A DNA stretch of 64,000 nucleotides from Meiothermus sp. CFH 77666 (GTDB lineage Bacteria > Deinococcota > Deinococci > Deinococcales > Thermaceae): positions 186,001 through 250,000 of the forward strand of contig NZ_JAGDFV010000001.1 in the NCBI RefSeq assembly GCF_017497985.1. The letters run 5' to 3'. Of this stretch, positions 18,768-27,488 are shown piece by piece. The notes below the pieces were generated by a model. The model was not told where the DNA came from, ran no database searches, and saw only the letters and a program-made list of their open reading frames with translations. Position numbers and translations under genes: made by a program. Every line of letters starts with the position of its first letter. Position 1 is the stretch's first letter.

Positions 18768-19394
18768 ATGTTTTTCTTCGAGCTTCTTGGTAGAGACCCC
18801 CTGGCCTATCTGGTCGCTTTTGCGGCGGGTGCTTTCGGCCTGGTTGTGCACAACCTGTTTCAAGCCTATCTGGCCGACCGCTACAAGGATGGCGACCCTC
18901 GGCGCTACGGCTTTCTGACAGCAGAACCCAGGGTGCACCTGGATGGCCTGGGGCTCATTTTCCTGGCCCTGATTGGCTTTGGGTTTCCCCGCCTGGTGCC
19001 CTGGCGGCTCTTCGGCCCCAAGGGTGCGCAGACTGCCCTGATGGGACCGCTGGGCTTTTTTGTGGCGGCTTTTGTTTACATACTTCTTGGAAGGCTTTTG
19101 GAGGGCCTAGGCCCGGCCACCTCGAGCATCGCCCTGGGTCTGCAGGTAGCCGGTTCCCTCATGATCGGCCATGCGGCGGTGTTCTTGTTCCCGGTGCCCC
19201 CGCTGGATGGCGCCAGGGTGGTTTACGCCATTGGCAGTGCCGAGGCCCGGCGCTTTATGGATCAGCTTCAGAGCTACGGCTTTGTGGGCTTCTTCCTGAT
19301 TTTTCTGGTGCTGAACTTGAGCGGAATACTGCCGGCCATCCGGGCGGGGCTCAGTGGTTTGCTCAACAGCCTTTTTGCGGCCATTGGGTTGTAG
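18768..19394 (+). CDS. Site-2-protease-fold membrane protein lacking the zinc motif
   Basis: A 208-residue protein with about six membrane segments that follows the site-2 protease (M50) layout of the gene downstream. Residues 28-32 read HNLFQ where active members have HExxH, so the catalytic Glu and second His are gone. The conserved LDG motif (PPLDG, 146-148) remains. It is probably a non-proteolytic paralogue acting as partner or adaptor of the next protein; this is inference. TAAACT (18753-18758) lies 9 bases before the ATG, consistent with a leaderless transcript. The next ATG follows the stop immediately. Confidence 0.75.
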   Translation: MFFFELLGRDPLAYLVAFAAGAFGLVVHNLFQAYLADRYKDGDPRRYGFLTAEPRVHLDGLGLIFLALIGFGFPRLVPWRLFGPKGAQTALMGPLGFFVAAFVYILLGRLLEGLGPATSSIALGLQVAGSLMIGHAAVFLFPVPPLDGARVVYAIGSAEARRFMDQLQSYGFVGFFLIFLVLNLSGILPAIRAGLSGLLNSLFAAIGL

Positions 19395-20048
19395 ATGGGT
19401 CTATTACCGCTTCTGCAAAGTGATCCCCTGGCATTTGTGCTGGTGATATTGGTGTTGATGTTTTCATTGGCCCTGCACGAGTGGGGGCATGCCATCACGG
19501 CGCTCTGGATGGGCGACCCAACTGCCAAAGAGCAAGGCCGGGTGAGCCTTAACCCCCTCAAGCACCTCGACCTCATTGGTTCGGTGATGATACTGCTGGT
19601 GGGCTTTGGGTGGGCCAAGCCCGTGCCCATCTACCCGCCCAACTTTCGCCACTACCGGGCGGGGCTATTTTTGGTCTCTATTGCGGGTATTGTGATTAAT
19701 TTGCTGATTGCTGCCGGGCTGGCTCTATTCTTACGCTGGATGCTGGATATGGGTTACTTGCAGAGCCCCACAGATGTGCTTGAGGTGGTGATTCAGGCCG
19801 CAGCCGTAGCGGCGAGCATCAACCTGACCCTGGCGGTTTTTAACCTCCTGCCCATCCCGCCCCTGGATGGCTCCAAAATTTTGCAGAGCTTTTTACCCCT
19901 GCACTGGCAACCCTACATCTGGCGACTGGAGATGAACCCTACCTACGCGATTGTGGCCATGCTGTTGTTGCTAACAGTGTTCCGCCAACCCCTGAGCAGC
20001 TTTTTGAGCACGGTGCGTACGCAGTTCTTCAATCTGTTTGGTTTGTAG
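19395..20048 (+). CDS. Site-2 protease family (M50) intramembrane metalloprotease
   Basis: A 217-residue polytopic protein with HEWGH at residues 28-32 (zinc ligands and catalytic Glu) and the third zinc ligand region PPLDGSKIL. A typical NPLKHLDLIGS segment lies between. This is the short form of the family without a PDZ domain. Substrates of such short members are generally unknown; they may cleave membrane proteins after an initial cut. It begins directly after the stop of its inactive paralogue, so the pair is certainly cotranscribed. Confidence 0.85.
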   Translation: MGLLPLLQSDPLAFVLVILVLMFSLALHEWGHAITALWMGDPTAKEQGRVSLNPLKHLDLIGSVMILLVGFGWAKPVPIYPPNFRHYRAGLFLVSIAGIVINLLIAAGLALFLRWMLDMGYLQSPTDVLEVVIQAAAVAASINLTLAVFNLLPIPPLDGSKILQSFLPLHWQPYIWRLEMNPTYAIVAMLLLLTVFRQPLSSFLSTVRTQFFNLFGL

Positions 20049-20062
20049 TGTGCAAGGGGTCA

Positions 20063-20095
20063 ATAGCCGATAGTCCACAGTCTATGGTCGGTTCA
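20063..20095. repeat. Heptad repeat copy 2
   Basis: Reads as CAATAGC, CGATAGT, CCACAGT, CTATGGT, CGGTTCA, a degenerate 7-bp tandem repeat in the spacer between the site-2 protease gene and nfo, which converge here. Confidence 0.65.
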
Positions 20096-20142
20096 AGAGA
20101 GCTTCTCTAAAGTAATAAACCAGCGATAACGGAACATCCCTT

Positions 20143-20943
20143 TCAGGTCGAGCTCAGCCACCCGCGCAAAACACGCAGGTTGTGGGCATCCTCGAGGGTG
20201 CCGCGTGGGGTTTCCATGATGAAGATCTTGTCCTGGAGGCGGGGGTCGAGTACAAAATCCATTAGCTCCTCGCCAATCTTGCCTTCCATCAGGCTGGCGT
20301 GGTGGTCTATCTGCGAGCCCCGTTCGCCTACAGAGTCGTTGAGGTGGATTACCGGCACCCGGTGCAGGCCAACGGTTTGCTCGAGCTCGTCCAGGGCTTC
20401 TGCAAGACTGTAACCGGCGGCAAAGGCATGGCAGGTATCGAAGCAAACCCCCAGGGGGGTACCCTCGACTAACTCGGCCAGGGTGCGCAGGCTGGCGCCC
20501 AGCTTTTCGCCGCCCCCGGCAGTGTTCTCGAGCAACAACCAGGATCCATTTTTACCCAGTCCGGCCAGCTCGCAGGCCTTCAAAGCCCCCGCCCTGGCTT
20601 TTTCGGCGGACCCCGAGCCCGGATGCACCACCACATACTCGATACCCAGCATCTGGGCTTTGGCCAGGTCGTCGGCCAGGCTGAACACACTTTTTTCCCA
20701 TAGCTCGCCCTCGGCGGCCAGGTTCACCAGGTAAGAGGCATGAATCACTGTGGGCAGGCCGCCCAGGTTTTCCCGGCGGGCCCGAAAGCCCTCTATCTCG
20801 CCCGCTTTCAGGCTGCGGGTTTTCCAGCTGCGCGGGCTTTTGGCAAAAATCTGAATGGCGCTCAGGCCGAGCAAATGGGCCTCTTCGGCAGCCCCTGCAA
20901 CACCCAGCTTGCCCGCAATGGACACATGAAAACCGTATCTCAC
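20143..20943 (-). CDS. nfo: Endonuclease IV (AP endonuclease)
   Basis: A 266-residue TIM-barrel zinc enzyme that cleaves DNA 5' of abasic sites. It begins (GTG)[15 protein letters not shown]. Metal-ligand segments include [63 protein letters not shown] and IFIMETPRG. The GTG at 20943 overlaps the rlpA stop (GTGA); longer readings run into rlpA. It is the last gene of the pepQ-rlpA-nfo unit. Confidence 0.93.
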   Translation of the reverse strand: MRYGFHVSIAGKLGVAGAAEEAHLLGLSAIQIFAKSPRSWKTRSLKAGEIEGFRARRENLGGLPTVIHASYLVNLAAEGELWEKSVFSLADDLAKAQMLGIEYVVVHPGSGSAEKARAGALKACELAGLGKNGSWLLLENTAGGGEKLGASLRTLAELVEGTPLGVCFDTCHAFAAGYSLAEALDELEQTVGLHRVPVIHLNDSVGERGSQIDHHASLMEGKIGEELMDFVLDPRLQDKIFIMETPRGTLEDAHNLRVLRGWLSST

Positions 20944-21560
20944 CGGAGGATCTCCACCTTTACCTGAATAACCCCTTGCCGGTGCATTCCTAGCTGTCGC
21001 GCGGCGGCATAGGAGAGGTCTATGATGCGGCCCCGGATGTAAGGGCCGCGGTCGTTGATCCGCACCACAACACTCCGGCCATTGTGCAAGTTGGTCACCC
21101 GAACCCGGGTATTGAAGGGCAGGGTGCGGTGGGCGGCGGTTAGGCGAAACTTGTTGAACCGCTCCCCATTGGCGGTACGGCGGCCATGAAACCGCGGCCC
21201 ATACCATGAAGCCCAGCCCTGCTGGATGGCCTGTGCCGATGCAGGCACTCTGGGTTCCTCGGGGGCCGGGAGTGGGCGGATAAAGACCCAGCGAGGTGGC
21301 TCCTCCGGTTCTCTAGCCTCATCTTTTGGCTCGGGCAGGGGTGGCACTTCCAGGTTCATAGGGTCCCAGTCGGAGGCCGGAATTTTCAGCTCCATACCCA
21401 CGGGCAGGGGGTCTTCAACCAGGCCGTTCAGCATCCTCAGGTCGGCTTCGCTCACCTGGAACAGCCGGGCAATGCGCTCGAGGGTATCGCCAGGCTGTAC
21501 CACGTAGCCCTGTCCCCAGGCCACTCCACAAAACAAAAGCAGGGCAGCCCAGCGCTTCAT
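20940..21560 (-). CDS. RlpA-like DPBB protein with a LysM domain
   Basis: A 206-residue exported protein with a signal peptide ([17 protein letters not shown]), a LysM peptidoglycan-binding domain ([27 protein letters not shown], ~20-65), a Pro/Glu-rich linker (~70-110) and a C-terminal double-psi beta-barrel ([21 protein letters not shown]...[24 protein letters not shown]). It retains the DRGP motif and catalytic-type Asp of RlpA lytic transglycosylases. The gene is coupled to pepQ upstream and nfo downstream by 4-base overlaps. Confidence 0.87.
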   Translation of the reverse strand: MKRWAALLLFCGVAWGQGYVVQPGDTLERIARLFQVSEADLRMLNGLVEDPLPVGMELKIPASDWDPMNLEVPPLPEPKDEAREPEEPPRWVFIRPLPAPEEPRVPASAQAIQQGWASWYGPRFHGRRTANGERFNKFRLTAAHRTLPFNTRVRVTNLHNGRSVVVRINDRGPYIRGRIIDLSYAAARQLGMHRQGVIQVKVEILR

Positions 21561-22600
21561 AGCTCGATCAAGTGTTTGGGGCTTTTGGAAAGGACTTCGT
21601 GCCCCTGCTCGGTGACCAGTACCAGGTCTTCAATACGGCAACCGCCTAACTGGGGGATGTAGACCCCCGGCTCGATGGTGACGATGTTACCGGCCTCGAG
21701 TACGTCCTCCGAGGTCTGGCCCAGACCGGGTGCTTCGTGAATAAACAGGCCCACCCCGTGCCCCAGCCCGTGGGTGAAGTGCTCGCCGTAGCCCCGCTGG
21801 TTGAGGTGGTCGCGGGCCAGCGCATCCAGTTCCTGGCCCTTCTTGCCGGGAGCAACCGCCTCGAGCGCCAGCATCTGGGCCTCCAGCACGGCCTGGTAGA
21901 TGCGCTGTAGCTCGGCTGAAACCTGCCCCACCGCCATGGTGCGGGTCATGTCGGAGCAGTAACCGCCCACCACACAGCCAAAATCCAGCGTGACCAGCTC
22001 CCCCGACTGAATTATGCGTTCGCTGGCCCCCCCGTGGGGCATGGCGCTGCGTTCCCCCGAGGCCACGGTGGTACCGAAGGCCAGTCCCTCGGAGCCTTGC
22101 TTACGCAGGAAGTATTCGAGTTCCAGCGCCACCTCGATCTCCCGTACCCCCGGCTTGATAAATGGCAGGATGTACTCAAATCCCCGGTCGGCCAGTTGGG
22201 CCGCCTTGCGGATATAAGCAATCTCTTCGGGGGTCTTGCGCTTGCGCAGGTTTTCGATAATCCCGGTGGTGGAAACAAACTCCAGGTCTGGAAAATCCTT
22301 TTTGAAGCCTTCCAGGGTGGCCACGCTCAGGTGGTCGGCCTCGATGCCTATGCGGCCCTGGAAAAACTCGGCGAGCAGCTTGTTCATCTCCGTGCGCTTC
22401 AGCAGGATGCGGTGGGGAAAGCGCTGCTGGGCCGCCTCCACCATGTAGCGTCCGTCGGTGATGAGGGTGGCCCCGGCGCGGGTAATGACAACCTTGGCGT
22501 CCTTACCTTCCACAAACCCCGATAAGTAGCGGACGTTGTGGGGATTAGAAACAAAGAGCACGTCGAGATCATGTTGGTTCAACAAGTGGTTGAAGTTCAC
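21557..22600 (-). CDS. pepQ: Xaa-Pro dipeptidase/aminopeptidase (M24B)
   Basis: A 347-residue pita-bread-fold metallopeptidase that cleaves the bond before proline. The two-metal site is complete: Asp in [19 protein letters not shown], His in [13 protein letters not shown], Glu in TIEPGVYIP and Glu in [11 protein letters not shown]. The N-terminal creatinase-like domain is normal. It starts with GTG (MNFNHLLNQ...) at 22600. It could equally be named an Xaa-Pro aminopeptidase; the dipeptidase name is by similarity to short bacterial members. Confidence 0.88.
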   Translation of the reverse strand: MNFNHLLNQHDLDVLFVSNPHNVRYLSGFVEGKDAKVVITRAGATLITDGRYMVEAAQQRFPHRILLKRTEMNKLLAEFFQGRIGIEADHLSVATLEGFKKDFPDLEFVSTTGIIENLRKRKTPEEIAYIRKAAQLADRGFEYILPFIKPGVREIEVALELEYFLRKQGSEGLAFGTTVASGERSAMPHGGASERIIQSGELVTLDFGCVVGGYCSDMTRTMAVGQVSAELQRIYQAVLEAQMLALEAVAPGKKGQELDALARDHLNQRGYGEHFTHGLGHGVGLFIHEAPGLGQTSEDVLEAGNIVTIEPGVYIPQLGGCRIEDLVLVTEQGHEVLSKSPKHLIEL

Positions 22601-22644
22601 CCTTGAACTTTACCGTAGGTTCCGGGATTCTAGCTAATATTTTT

Positions 22645-22668
22645 TTCACGAACAGTCTTTATCGTGAA
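22645..22668 (-). promoter_or_regulatory. 24-bp element TTCACGA-N10-TCGTGAA, copy 1
   Basis: On the plus strand the two 7-bp arms TTCACGA and TCGTGAA are separated by 10 bases; on the minus strand the spacer reads TAAAGACTGT. It lies between the divergent pepQ and exported-protein genes, about 60 bases before the latter's start. Three further copies are at 33118, 50172 and 53892. Confidence 0.6.
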
Positions 22669-22725
22669 GAAAATCACGAATATCTCATAGAATCCAGGCT
22701 TTCTCGTGTTAAGTTCATACAGAGA

Positions 22726-23475
22726 ATGCGTATGCGCCAAATTGCTTTCTTCTGGTTTTTGCTATCGCTCAGCTCCCTGGCAATAGCCCAGATCTCGCCC
22801 GAGGCAGCCCAGCTGCTCGAGCGGGGCCGCGCGGTGCTGGGCGGGTCGGCCCTGGCGAACCTCAAAACCTACCGCGAAGTGACCACCAACATCTACTACA
22901 CCCCCGATGGCAAGGAGGAGAGCCGCATCGTGACCCTGTTGCTGGTGGATTTTGCCAACAGCCGGGTGCGCCTGGAAATCTACGACCCTCAGAGCCTAAA
23001 CAGCCCTAGCCCCATTCCCCTGGCCTTGCAACAATACAGCCCGCAGGAGAGCTTTTTCTGGAGCCGGGAAACCTCGCTCAGGCCGCTGCCTTCAAGGGAA
23101 CGGGAGATACTTCGCTCGAGTCTCTACACCGGCTGGCTGGGCCTGAAATATGGCAGCAGCAACCGGGAGCGGGCCAGCGTATCTCAAGGCAGCCTACGCA
23201 ACCAGTCGGGCCGGCTGCTCACCGTGAGTACCCAGGGGTGGGTGAGCACCTACCTGTTTGCCGCCGACGGGCTGCTCTTAGGCGAACGACTGAACATCCC
23301 CGGGGTGGGGGAGAGCATTACCTTTTTTTCCAACTACCAGACCGTACAGGGGGTACGCCTGCCGCAAAAGTGGGAGAACTACGTGGACGGCACCCTGGCC
23401 GCTCGCGGCGAGCTGATGGAGGTCGAGATCAACCTCACCTTCACCGAAGCCGACTTTTTCAAGCCGGTGCGGTAG
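22726..23475 (+). CDS. Exported protein with LolA-like outer-membrane lipoprotein sorting fold (tentative)
   Basis: A 249-residue protein with a signal peptide (MRMRQIAFFWFLLSLSSLAIA). The mature part has repeated beta-strand patterns (YREVTTNIYYTPDGKEESRIVTLLLVDFANSRVRLEIYD) reminiscent of LolA/LppX-type half-barrels. No lipobox Cys is present. Assignment to a lipid-carrier fold is only by pattern; the function is unknown. ATG 22726 is chosen since it begins at the signal peptide. Its stop codon overlaps a copy of the AGAGCGCTCTA element. Confidence 0.6.
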   Translation: MRMRQIAFFWFLLSLSSLAIAQISPEAAQLLERGRAVLGGSALANLKTYREVTTNIYYTPDGKEESRIVTLLLVDFANSRVRLEIYDPQSLNSPSPIPLALQQYSPQESFFWSRETSLRPLPSREREILRSSLYTGWLGLKYGSSNRERASVSQGSLRNQSGRLLTVSTQGWVSTYLFAADGLLLGERLNIPGVGESITFFSNYQTVQGVRLPQKWENYVDGTLAARGELMEVEINLTFTEADFFKPVR

Positions 23476-23503
23476 AGCGCTCTTTACAAACTGAGCAACA
23501 AAG
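23472..23503 (-). repeat. 30-bp dispersed element, copy C
   Basis: On the minus strand it reads TTGCTCAGTTTGTAAAG followed by AGCGCTCTA, close to the copies at 15179 and 31033. It lies at the convergent end of the exported-protein gene and before the 3' end of ileS. Confidence 0.6.
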
Positions 23504-23640
23504 CAACCGAATCTGGCATAGAACCATTTTTTGGAGTGATAAAGCGGGGAATAGGGTAGTTGACATAAAAACCTACTACCTTCCTCCTACCTTCCACACC
23601 CACCTTGTTTGTCGAAAAAAGCATACGCACGATATGCGCA

Positions 23641-26600
23641 TCAGGCTTTGCGAAGTCCAAACTTGACGGCGCCTTCCTCGTCGGACAGCTCGGTGACATA
23701 GCCCACCGGCGCTGTCTGCACCAGCGAGAGGGCCAGGGTTTCTTCCTGAAGACGCTGGCCAAACTGCACCAGGGACTCAGCGTATCTGCCCTCGGCGGTA
23801 TAGGTCAGGTGGATGCGATCCGAGACGTTCAGCCCCATCTCTTTGCGGGCTTGCTGCACCAACCGGATCAGGTCGCGGCTCAGGCCCTCGAGCAACAACT
23901 GCTCATCAAGTTTGACCTCGAGGGCAGCCAGGTACCCATCCTGCTCCTGGGCCGAGTAGCCTTCGGGCGAGAGCGCCTCGAGCAGCAGCTCCTCGGGCGA
24001 AAGGCTAATCAGAGTACCATCCGCTGCTCTGACCTCGAGGGTCACGCTCTGCCCCGCCTTGATGGTTCTGGCTACCATCTTGCTGTCAAGCTCGGCCAGG
24101 GCGGCCCGAATGGCGGGCACCAGCTTGCCGTACTTTTTGCCCATCACCGGTAGATTGGGCAACACCCGGTAGGTCAGGAGTTCCTCGCCCAGTCCCAGCA
24201 CCTCGACCTGCTTGACGTTCAGTTCCTCGGCAATTTCATCGGCAAAATGACGCAACCCCGCCAGCTCGGCTTCGGTAGGGGCCGTTACCAGCACCCTGGG
24301 CAAAGGCATCCGGGTCTTGACCCCGCTGATGGCCCGCGCACTCCGGGCCAGCCCCACCACCTTCACCACCGCCCCCATCTGGGTGAGCAGGGTCTGGTCT
24401 ATCAGCGCAGGGTCGGCTTTGGGCCAGTCAGACAGGTGTACCGACTCAGAGGCCTCGGGCTGCACCTTCCGCATCAGGTTTTGCCAGAGAGCCTCGGCCA
24501 CAAAAGGGGTGAAAGGGGCAGCCAACTGCGCTACGGTAACCAGGGCCTCCCACAGGGTGGCGTAGGCCGACTCCCGGTCGGTGGGGTCGTCGTTTTTCCA
24601 GAAACGCCGGCGGTTGCGGCGCACGTACCAGTTGGAAAGCTCCTCCACAAACTGCTCGAGTTCCTTCCCAGCGCCCCTGGCATCGTAGGCATCCAGCCTG
24701 GCCGTGACCCGCTCAATTAGCTGCTGCTGGCGGGCTGCGAGCCACCGATCCATCTCGGGCCGATCCGCCACCGCAGGGCGGTTTTGCAGGTTGGGCCGAT
24801 CCAGGTTGGCATAAAGCACAAAGAAGCTGTACACGTTCCACAGCGTGCCCAAGAAGCCCCGCTGGGCCTCCTGCACCAGCCGCTCGGAAAAGCGCTTCTG
24901 CTCGCCCGGCTCGGAGCCGGTAAAGAGGTACCAGCGCACCGCGTCGGCCCCGTACTTATCGAACATGGGCAAAGGCTCGACCACATTGCCCTTGCTCTTG
25001 GACATCTTGTGGCCCTTCTCGTCTACCAGGTGCCCCAGGCAGATGACGTTCTTGAAGCAGGGCTGGTCATAGAGCAGGGTCGAGATGGCGTGCAGCGAGT
25101 AAAACCAGCCCCGGGTCTGATCAATGGCCTCACAGATGTAGTCGGCGGGGAAGTGGCGTTGCCAGAGCTGATAGTTTTCCTCGGTGCCGGGGAGGGGCTG
25201 GCCCTGTTCGTCCAGTAGCAGATGCCACTGGGCGTAGGGCATGGCCCCGGAGTCGAACCAGACGTCGAGCACCTCGGGCACCCGGCGGAAGGTTTTGCCG
25301 TTTTTGACAAAGGTAATTTCGTCCACGTAGGGGCGGTGCAGGTCCAGGTCGGAGAGGTCGCGGCCTGCCAGCTCCGAAAGTTCGCGCACGCTGCCCACGC
25401 AAATTTTTTCCGAGCCATCCTCCGATACCCAGAAGGGCAGCGGGGTGCCCCAGTAGCGCTCGCGGCTGATGGCCCAGTCCACGTTGTCCTTGAGCCAGTT
25501 GCCGAAGCGCCCGTGTTTGATGTGTTCGGGGAACCAGTTGATCTTTTCGTTGTTGTCGTAGAGCGCTTGCCGGAAGTTGGAGGTTTTGATGTACCAGCTC
25601 GGCTTGGCAAAGTAGAGGATGGGGTCGCCGGTGCGGTCGTGGAAGGGGTAGCGGTGGCGAATCTGGCCTGCGTGGTACAGAACCCCCCGCTCCTTCATAA
25701 TGCGGATGAGCCCCTTGTCGGCATCCTTGAAGAACTTGCCGCGCTCGTCGGTGACCTGCATAAGCCCGTACTCGTTGGTGCCAAAGAGCAGGGGAGTGCC
25801 GTACTGGCGGGAAAGCTCCAAGTCCTCGGCCCCGTAGACCGGGGCCTCGTGAGCCACCCCGGAGCCGTCTTCGGCGCTCACAAAGTCGGCCAGGGCCACA
25901 AAGTGCATCACCGGCCTGCCGTCCGGACGCTTTTCGCCCTGCTCCTTCACCACCCCCAGCTCCACACCTACTTCGGGGAAGGGGGGGGTGTACTCCCACC
26001 ACTCGAGGTCTTTCCCCTTGAGGTGCGCGACGACTTCCAACTCTTCTTTATGCAGCTCACGGAGCCGCTCCACCGCCTCGGCTGCAAAGATCAGATGCCC
26101 CACCGAGGGTGAACGCACCACCGCGTAATCCATCTCGGGATTCACCGCCGCCATGGTGTTGGAGGGTAGCGTCCAGGGGGTGGTGGTCCAGACCAGGATG
26201 GCCAGGTTGTCCAAATTTTCAAGCCGCACCCCCTGGGCCTTGAGCCGCTCGAGCACCGCTTGGGGGGCGGTTTCCAGCTTCAAGGGGAAGCGCACGTACA
26301 CGCTAGGGTCGTCCACCTCGCGGTAGCCATCGGCGATTTCGTTTTGCGAAAGGGTGGTGGAAATGCGAGGCGAGAGCGGTACCACCTTGTAGTCCTGCAC
26401 CACCATGCCCCGATCCCACATGCGCTTCAAGAGGTTCCATACCGACTCGATGTAGCTGTTGTGGTAGGTAATATAGGCATTCTCGAGGTCTACCCACATG
26501 CCCATCCGCTCGGTGAAGTAGTTCCAGTCCTCAATGTTGGCAAACACCCACTCGCGGCACTGCTGGGTGAACTCGGCAATCTGCTCGCGGTTCAGGGTCT

Positions 26601-26931
26601 TGCGGCCCAGCACCCCCAGCTTTTTTTCCACCGCAATTTCCACCGGCAGGCCGTGGGTATCCCAGCCCCCTTTGCGGGTGACGTGGTAGCCCTGCATGGT
26701 TTTGTAACGTGGAAAGATGTCCTTGAAGCTGCGGGCCAGCACGTGGTGCATGGCCGGCTTGCCGTTGGCCGTGGGCGGGCCTTCGTAAAAGACGAACTCC
26801 CCTTTTGGCGCGGGCTTCCGATCGGATTTGGCAAAAATCTGCTGCTCACGCCAGAAAGCCAGCACGGCTTCCTCTAGTTTGGGGAAATTGGTCTCGGACA
26901 CCTCTTCAAATAGCTTTTTTTCCTCCACCAT
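23641..26931 (-). CDS. ileS: Isoleucyl-tRNA synthetase with a non-canonical HIGH motif
   Basis: A 1096-residue class Ia synthetase charging tRNA-Ile, with the long C-terminal region of the eukaryote-like (IleRS2) subgroup. The KMSKS loop is intact (KGHKMSKSKGN). The CP1 editing domain has the expected TTPWTLPSNTMAAVNP and the Asp-containing FVSAEDGSGVAHEAPVYG. The HIGH motif, however, reads A60-M61-H62-H63 in NGKPAMHHVLARS: the first His is Ala and the Gly is His. Related swapped signatures (GxHH) are known in natural IleRS2 enzymes and linked to extreme mupirocin resistance. Expression is controlled by the T-box leader upstream. Confidence 0.95.
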   Translation of the reverse strand: MVEEKKLFEEVSETNFPKLEEAVLAFWREQQIFAKSDRKPAPKGEFVFYEGPPTANGKPAMHHVLARSFKDIFPRYKTMQGYHVTRKGGWDTHGLPVEIAVEKKLGVLGRKTLNREQIAEFTQQCREWVFANIEDWNYFTERMGMWVDLENAYITYHNSYIESVWNLLKRMWDRGMVVQDYKVVPLSPRISTTLSQNEIADGYREVDDPSVYVRFPLKLETAPQAVLERLKAQGVRLENLDNLAILVWTTTPWTLPSNTMAAVNPEMDYAVVRSPSVGHLIFAAEAVERLRELHKEELEVVAHLKGKDLEWWEYTPPFPEVGVELGVVKEQGEKRPDGRPVMHFVALADFVSAEDGSGVAHEAPVYGAEDLELSRQYGTPLLFGTNEYGLMQVTDERGKFFKDADKGLIRIMKERGVLYHAGQIRHRYPFHDRTGDPILYFAKPSWYIKTSNFRQALYDNNEKINWFPEHIKHGRFGNWLKDNVDWAISRERYWGTPLPFWVSEDGSEKICVGSVRELSELAGRDLSDLDLHRPYVDEITFVKNGKTFRRVPEVLDVWFDSGAMPYAQWHLLLDEQGQPLPGTEENYQLWQRHFPADYICEAIDQTRGWFYSLHAISTLLYDQPCFKNVICLGHLVDEKGHKMSKSKGNVVEPLPMFDKYGADAVRWYLFTGSEPGEQKRFSERLVQEAQRGFLGTLWNVYSFFVLYANLDRPNLQNRPAVADRPEMDRWLAARQQQLIERVTARLDAYDARGAGKELEQFVEELSNWYVRRNRRRFWKNDDPTDRESAYATLWEALVTVAQLAAPFTPFVAEALWQNLMRKVQPEASESVHLSDWPKADPALIDQTLLTQMGAVVKVVGLARSARAISGVKTRMPLPRVLVTAPTEAELAGLRHFADEIAEELNVKQVEVLGLGEELLTYRVLPNLPVMGKKYGKLVPAIRAALAELDSKMVARTIKAGQSVTLEVRAADGTLISLSPEELLLEALSPEGYSAQEQDGYLAALEVKLDEQLLLEGLSRDLIRLVQQARKEMGLNVSDRIHLTYTAEGRYAESLVQFGQRLQEETLALSLVQTAPVGYVTELSDEEGAVKFGLRKA

Positions 26932-26977
26932 GGTTGGTTCCTTTCTGAGAAACCTTTCCGGCCCAGGGTTTTCATCA

Positions 26978-27023
26978 ACAAAAACGCCCGACCTGTGACC
27001 CTAAAGCTCCTCAGGTGCGGACG
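26978..27023 (-). terminator. Intrinsic terminator of the ileS T-box
   Basis: On the minus strand the arms CGTCCGCACCTG and CAGGTCGGGCG (with G-U pairs) enclose a 16-base loop and are followed by TTTTTGTT. The 5' arm is shared with the T-box antiterminator, so the two structures exclude each other. Confidence 0.85.
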
Positions 27024-27064
27024 AGAAGTATATCCCGCGTTACCACCGCACTTCCTGAATGGTG

Positions 27065-27145
27065 CCTATGGCTGATAGTTCATAGCTGCTAGCGTAGATG
27101 GTAAAAAGCTTTGGCTATCGGCTATAGACTATTGGCTATAGGCCT
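27065..27145. repeat. Heptad repeat copy 3, inside the T-box leader
   Basis: Two blocks of 7-bp units: on the plus strand CTATGGC, TGATAGT, TCATAGC, TGCTAGC (27067-27094), and on the minus strand CTATAGC, CAATAGT, CTATAGC, CGATAGC (about 27115-27143). The two blocks are in opposite orientation, so they can pair as a long hairpin in the leader RNA. Confidence 0.7.
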
Positions 27146-27370
27146 ACTTCAGGCACTCTAGCGCGCTGTATCGGGCGCACCCGTTGGGGTCTACTGGGGC
27201 TTGGCCTGTTCTTCCCAACTGTGCACGGGGTGATTTTCGGCCTTCAGGTTGCCGCCTGGCTTGCACCCTCCCAGGCTCGCTCTGTGGTCGCTGAAGGCGT
27301 ACTCGTCCCCGGCTCTTTACACCAGGTGCAGCATGTGCTATATTTCGCTGCTGGCAACCGGCTAACCTGA

Positions 27371-27399
27371 ATGGTAGCAAGCTGCTATCCCCGCGTCAA
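27371..27399 (-). promoter_or_regulatory. Promoter of ileS T-box transcript
   Basis: On the minus strand TTGACG (27394-27399) and TACCAT (27371-27376) are 17 bases apart. The predicted start near 27364 is just before T-box Stem I. Confidence 0.7.
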
Positions 27400-27406
27400 C
27401 AATCTC

Positions 27407-27436
27407 TTGCTTCTCATCCCAACCCAGCGATATACT
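27407..27436 (+). promoter_or_regulatory. Promoter of the transaldolase-like gene
   Basis: TTGCTT (27407-27412) and TATACT (27431-27436) are 18 bases apart. This promoter is back-to-back with the ileS promoter, only 7 bases between the two -35 boxes. AAGGAG (27473-27478) precedes the start. Confidence 0.65.
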
Positions 27437-27488
27437 CGCCTGGAAATCCGCACAAATGTGGTCAGACGCGGGAAGGAGTGAATGCCGT

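Larger units (their letters stand above)
26978..27364 (-). ncRNA. T-box riboswitch (isoleucine) leader of ileS
   Basis: Read on the minus strand, the leader has a Stem I with an 8-bp helix GCCTTCAG/CTGAAGGC capped by GCCTGG...CCAGGC. Below that is a specifier loop with an AGTA loop-E strand opposite GAAAATCA, flanked by CGGGG/CCCCG. The specifier codon is ATC (27232-27234), an Ile codon. Near the 3' end GTGCGGTGGTAACGCGG...CGTCCGCAC (27014-27053) is the antiterminator with a TGGT bulge for the tRNA ACCA end. The competing terminator CGTCCGCACCTG...CAGGTCGGGCG is followed by TTTTTGTT. Uncharged tRNA-Ile should favour read-through. Heptad repeats are inserted between Stem I and the antiterminator. 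Confidence 0.9.

Noticed and set aside
23618-23640. GCATA-CGCACGA-TATGC palindrome just after ileS as a terminator.
   Set aside because: Arms are only 5 bases with no T-run on the minus strand.
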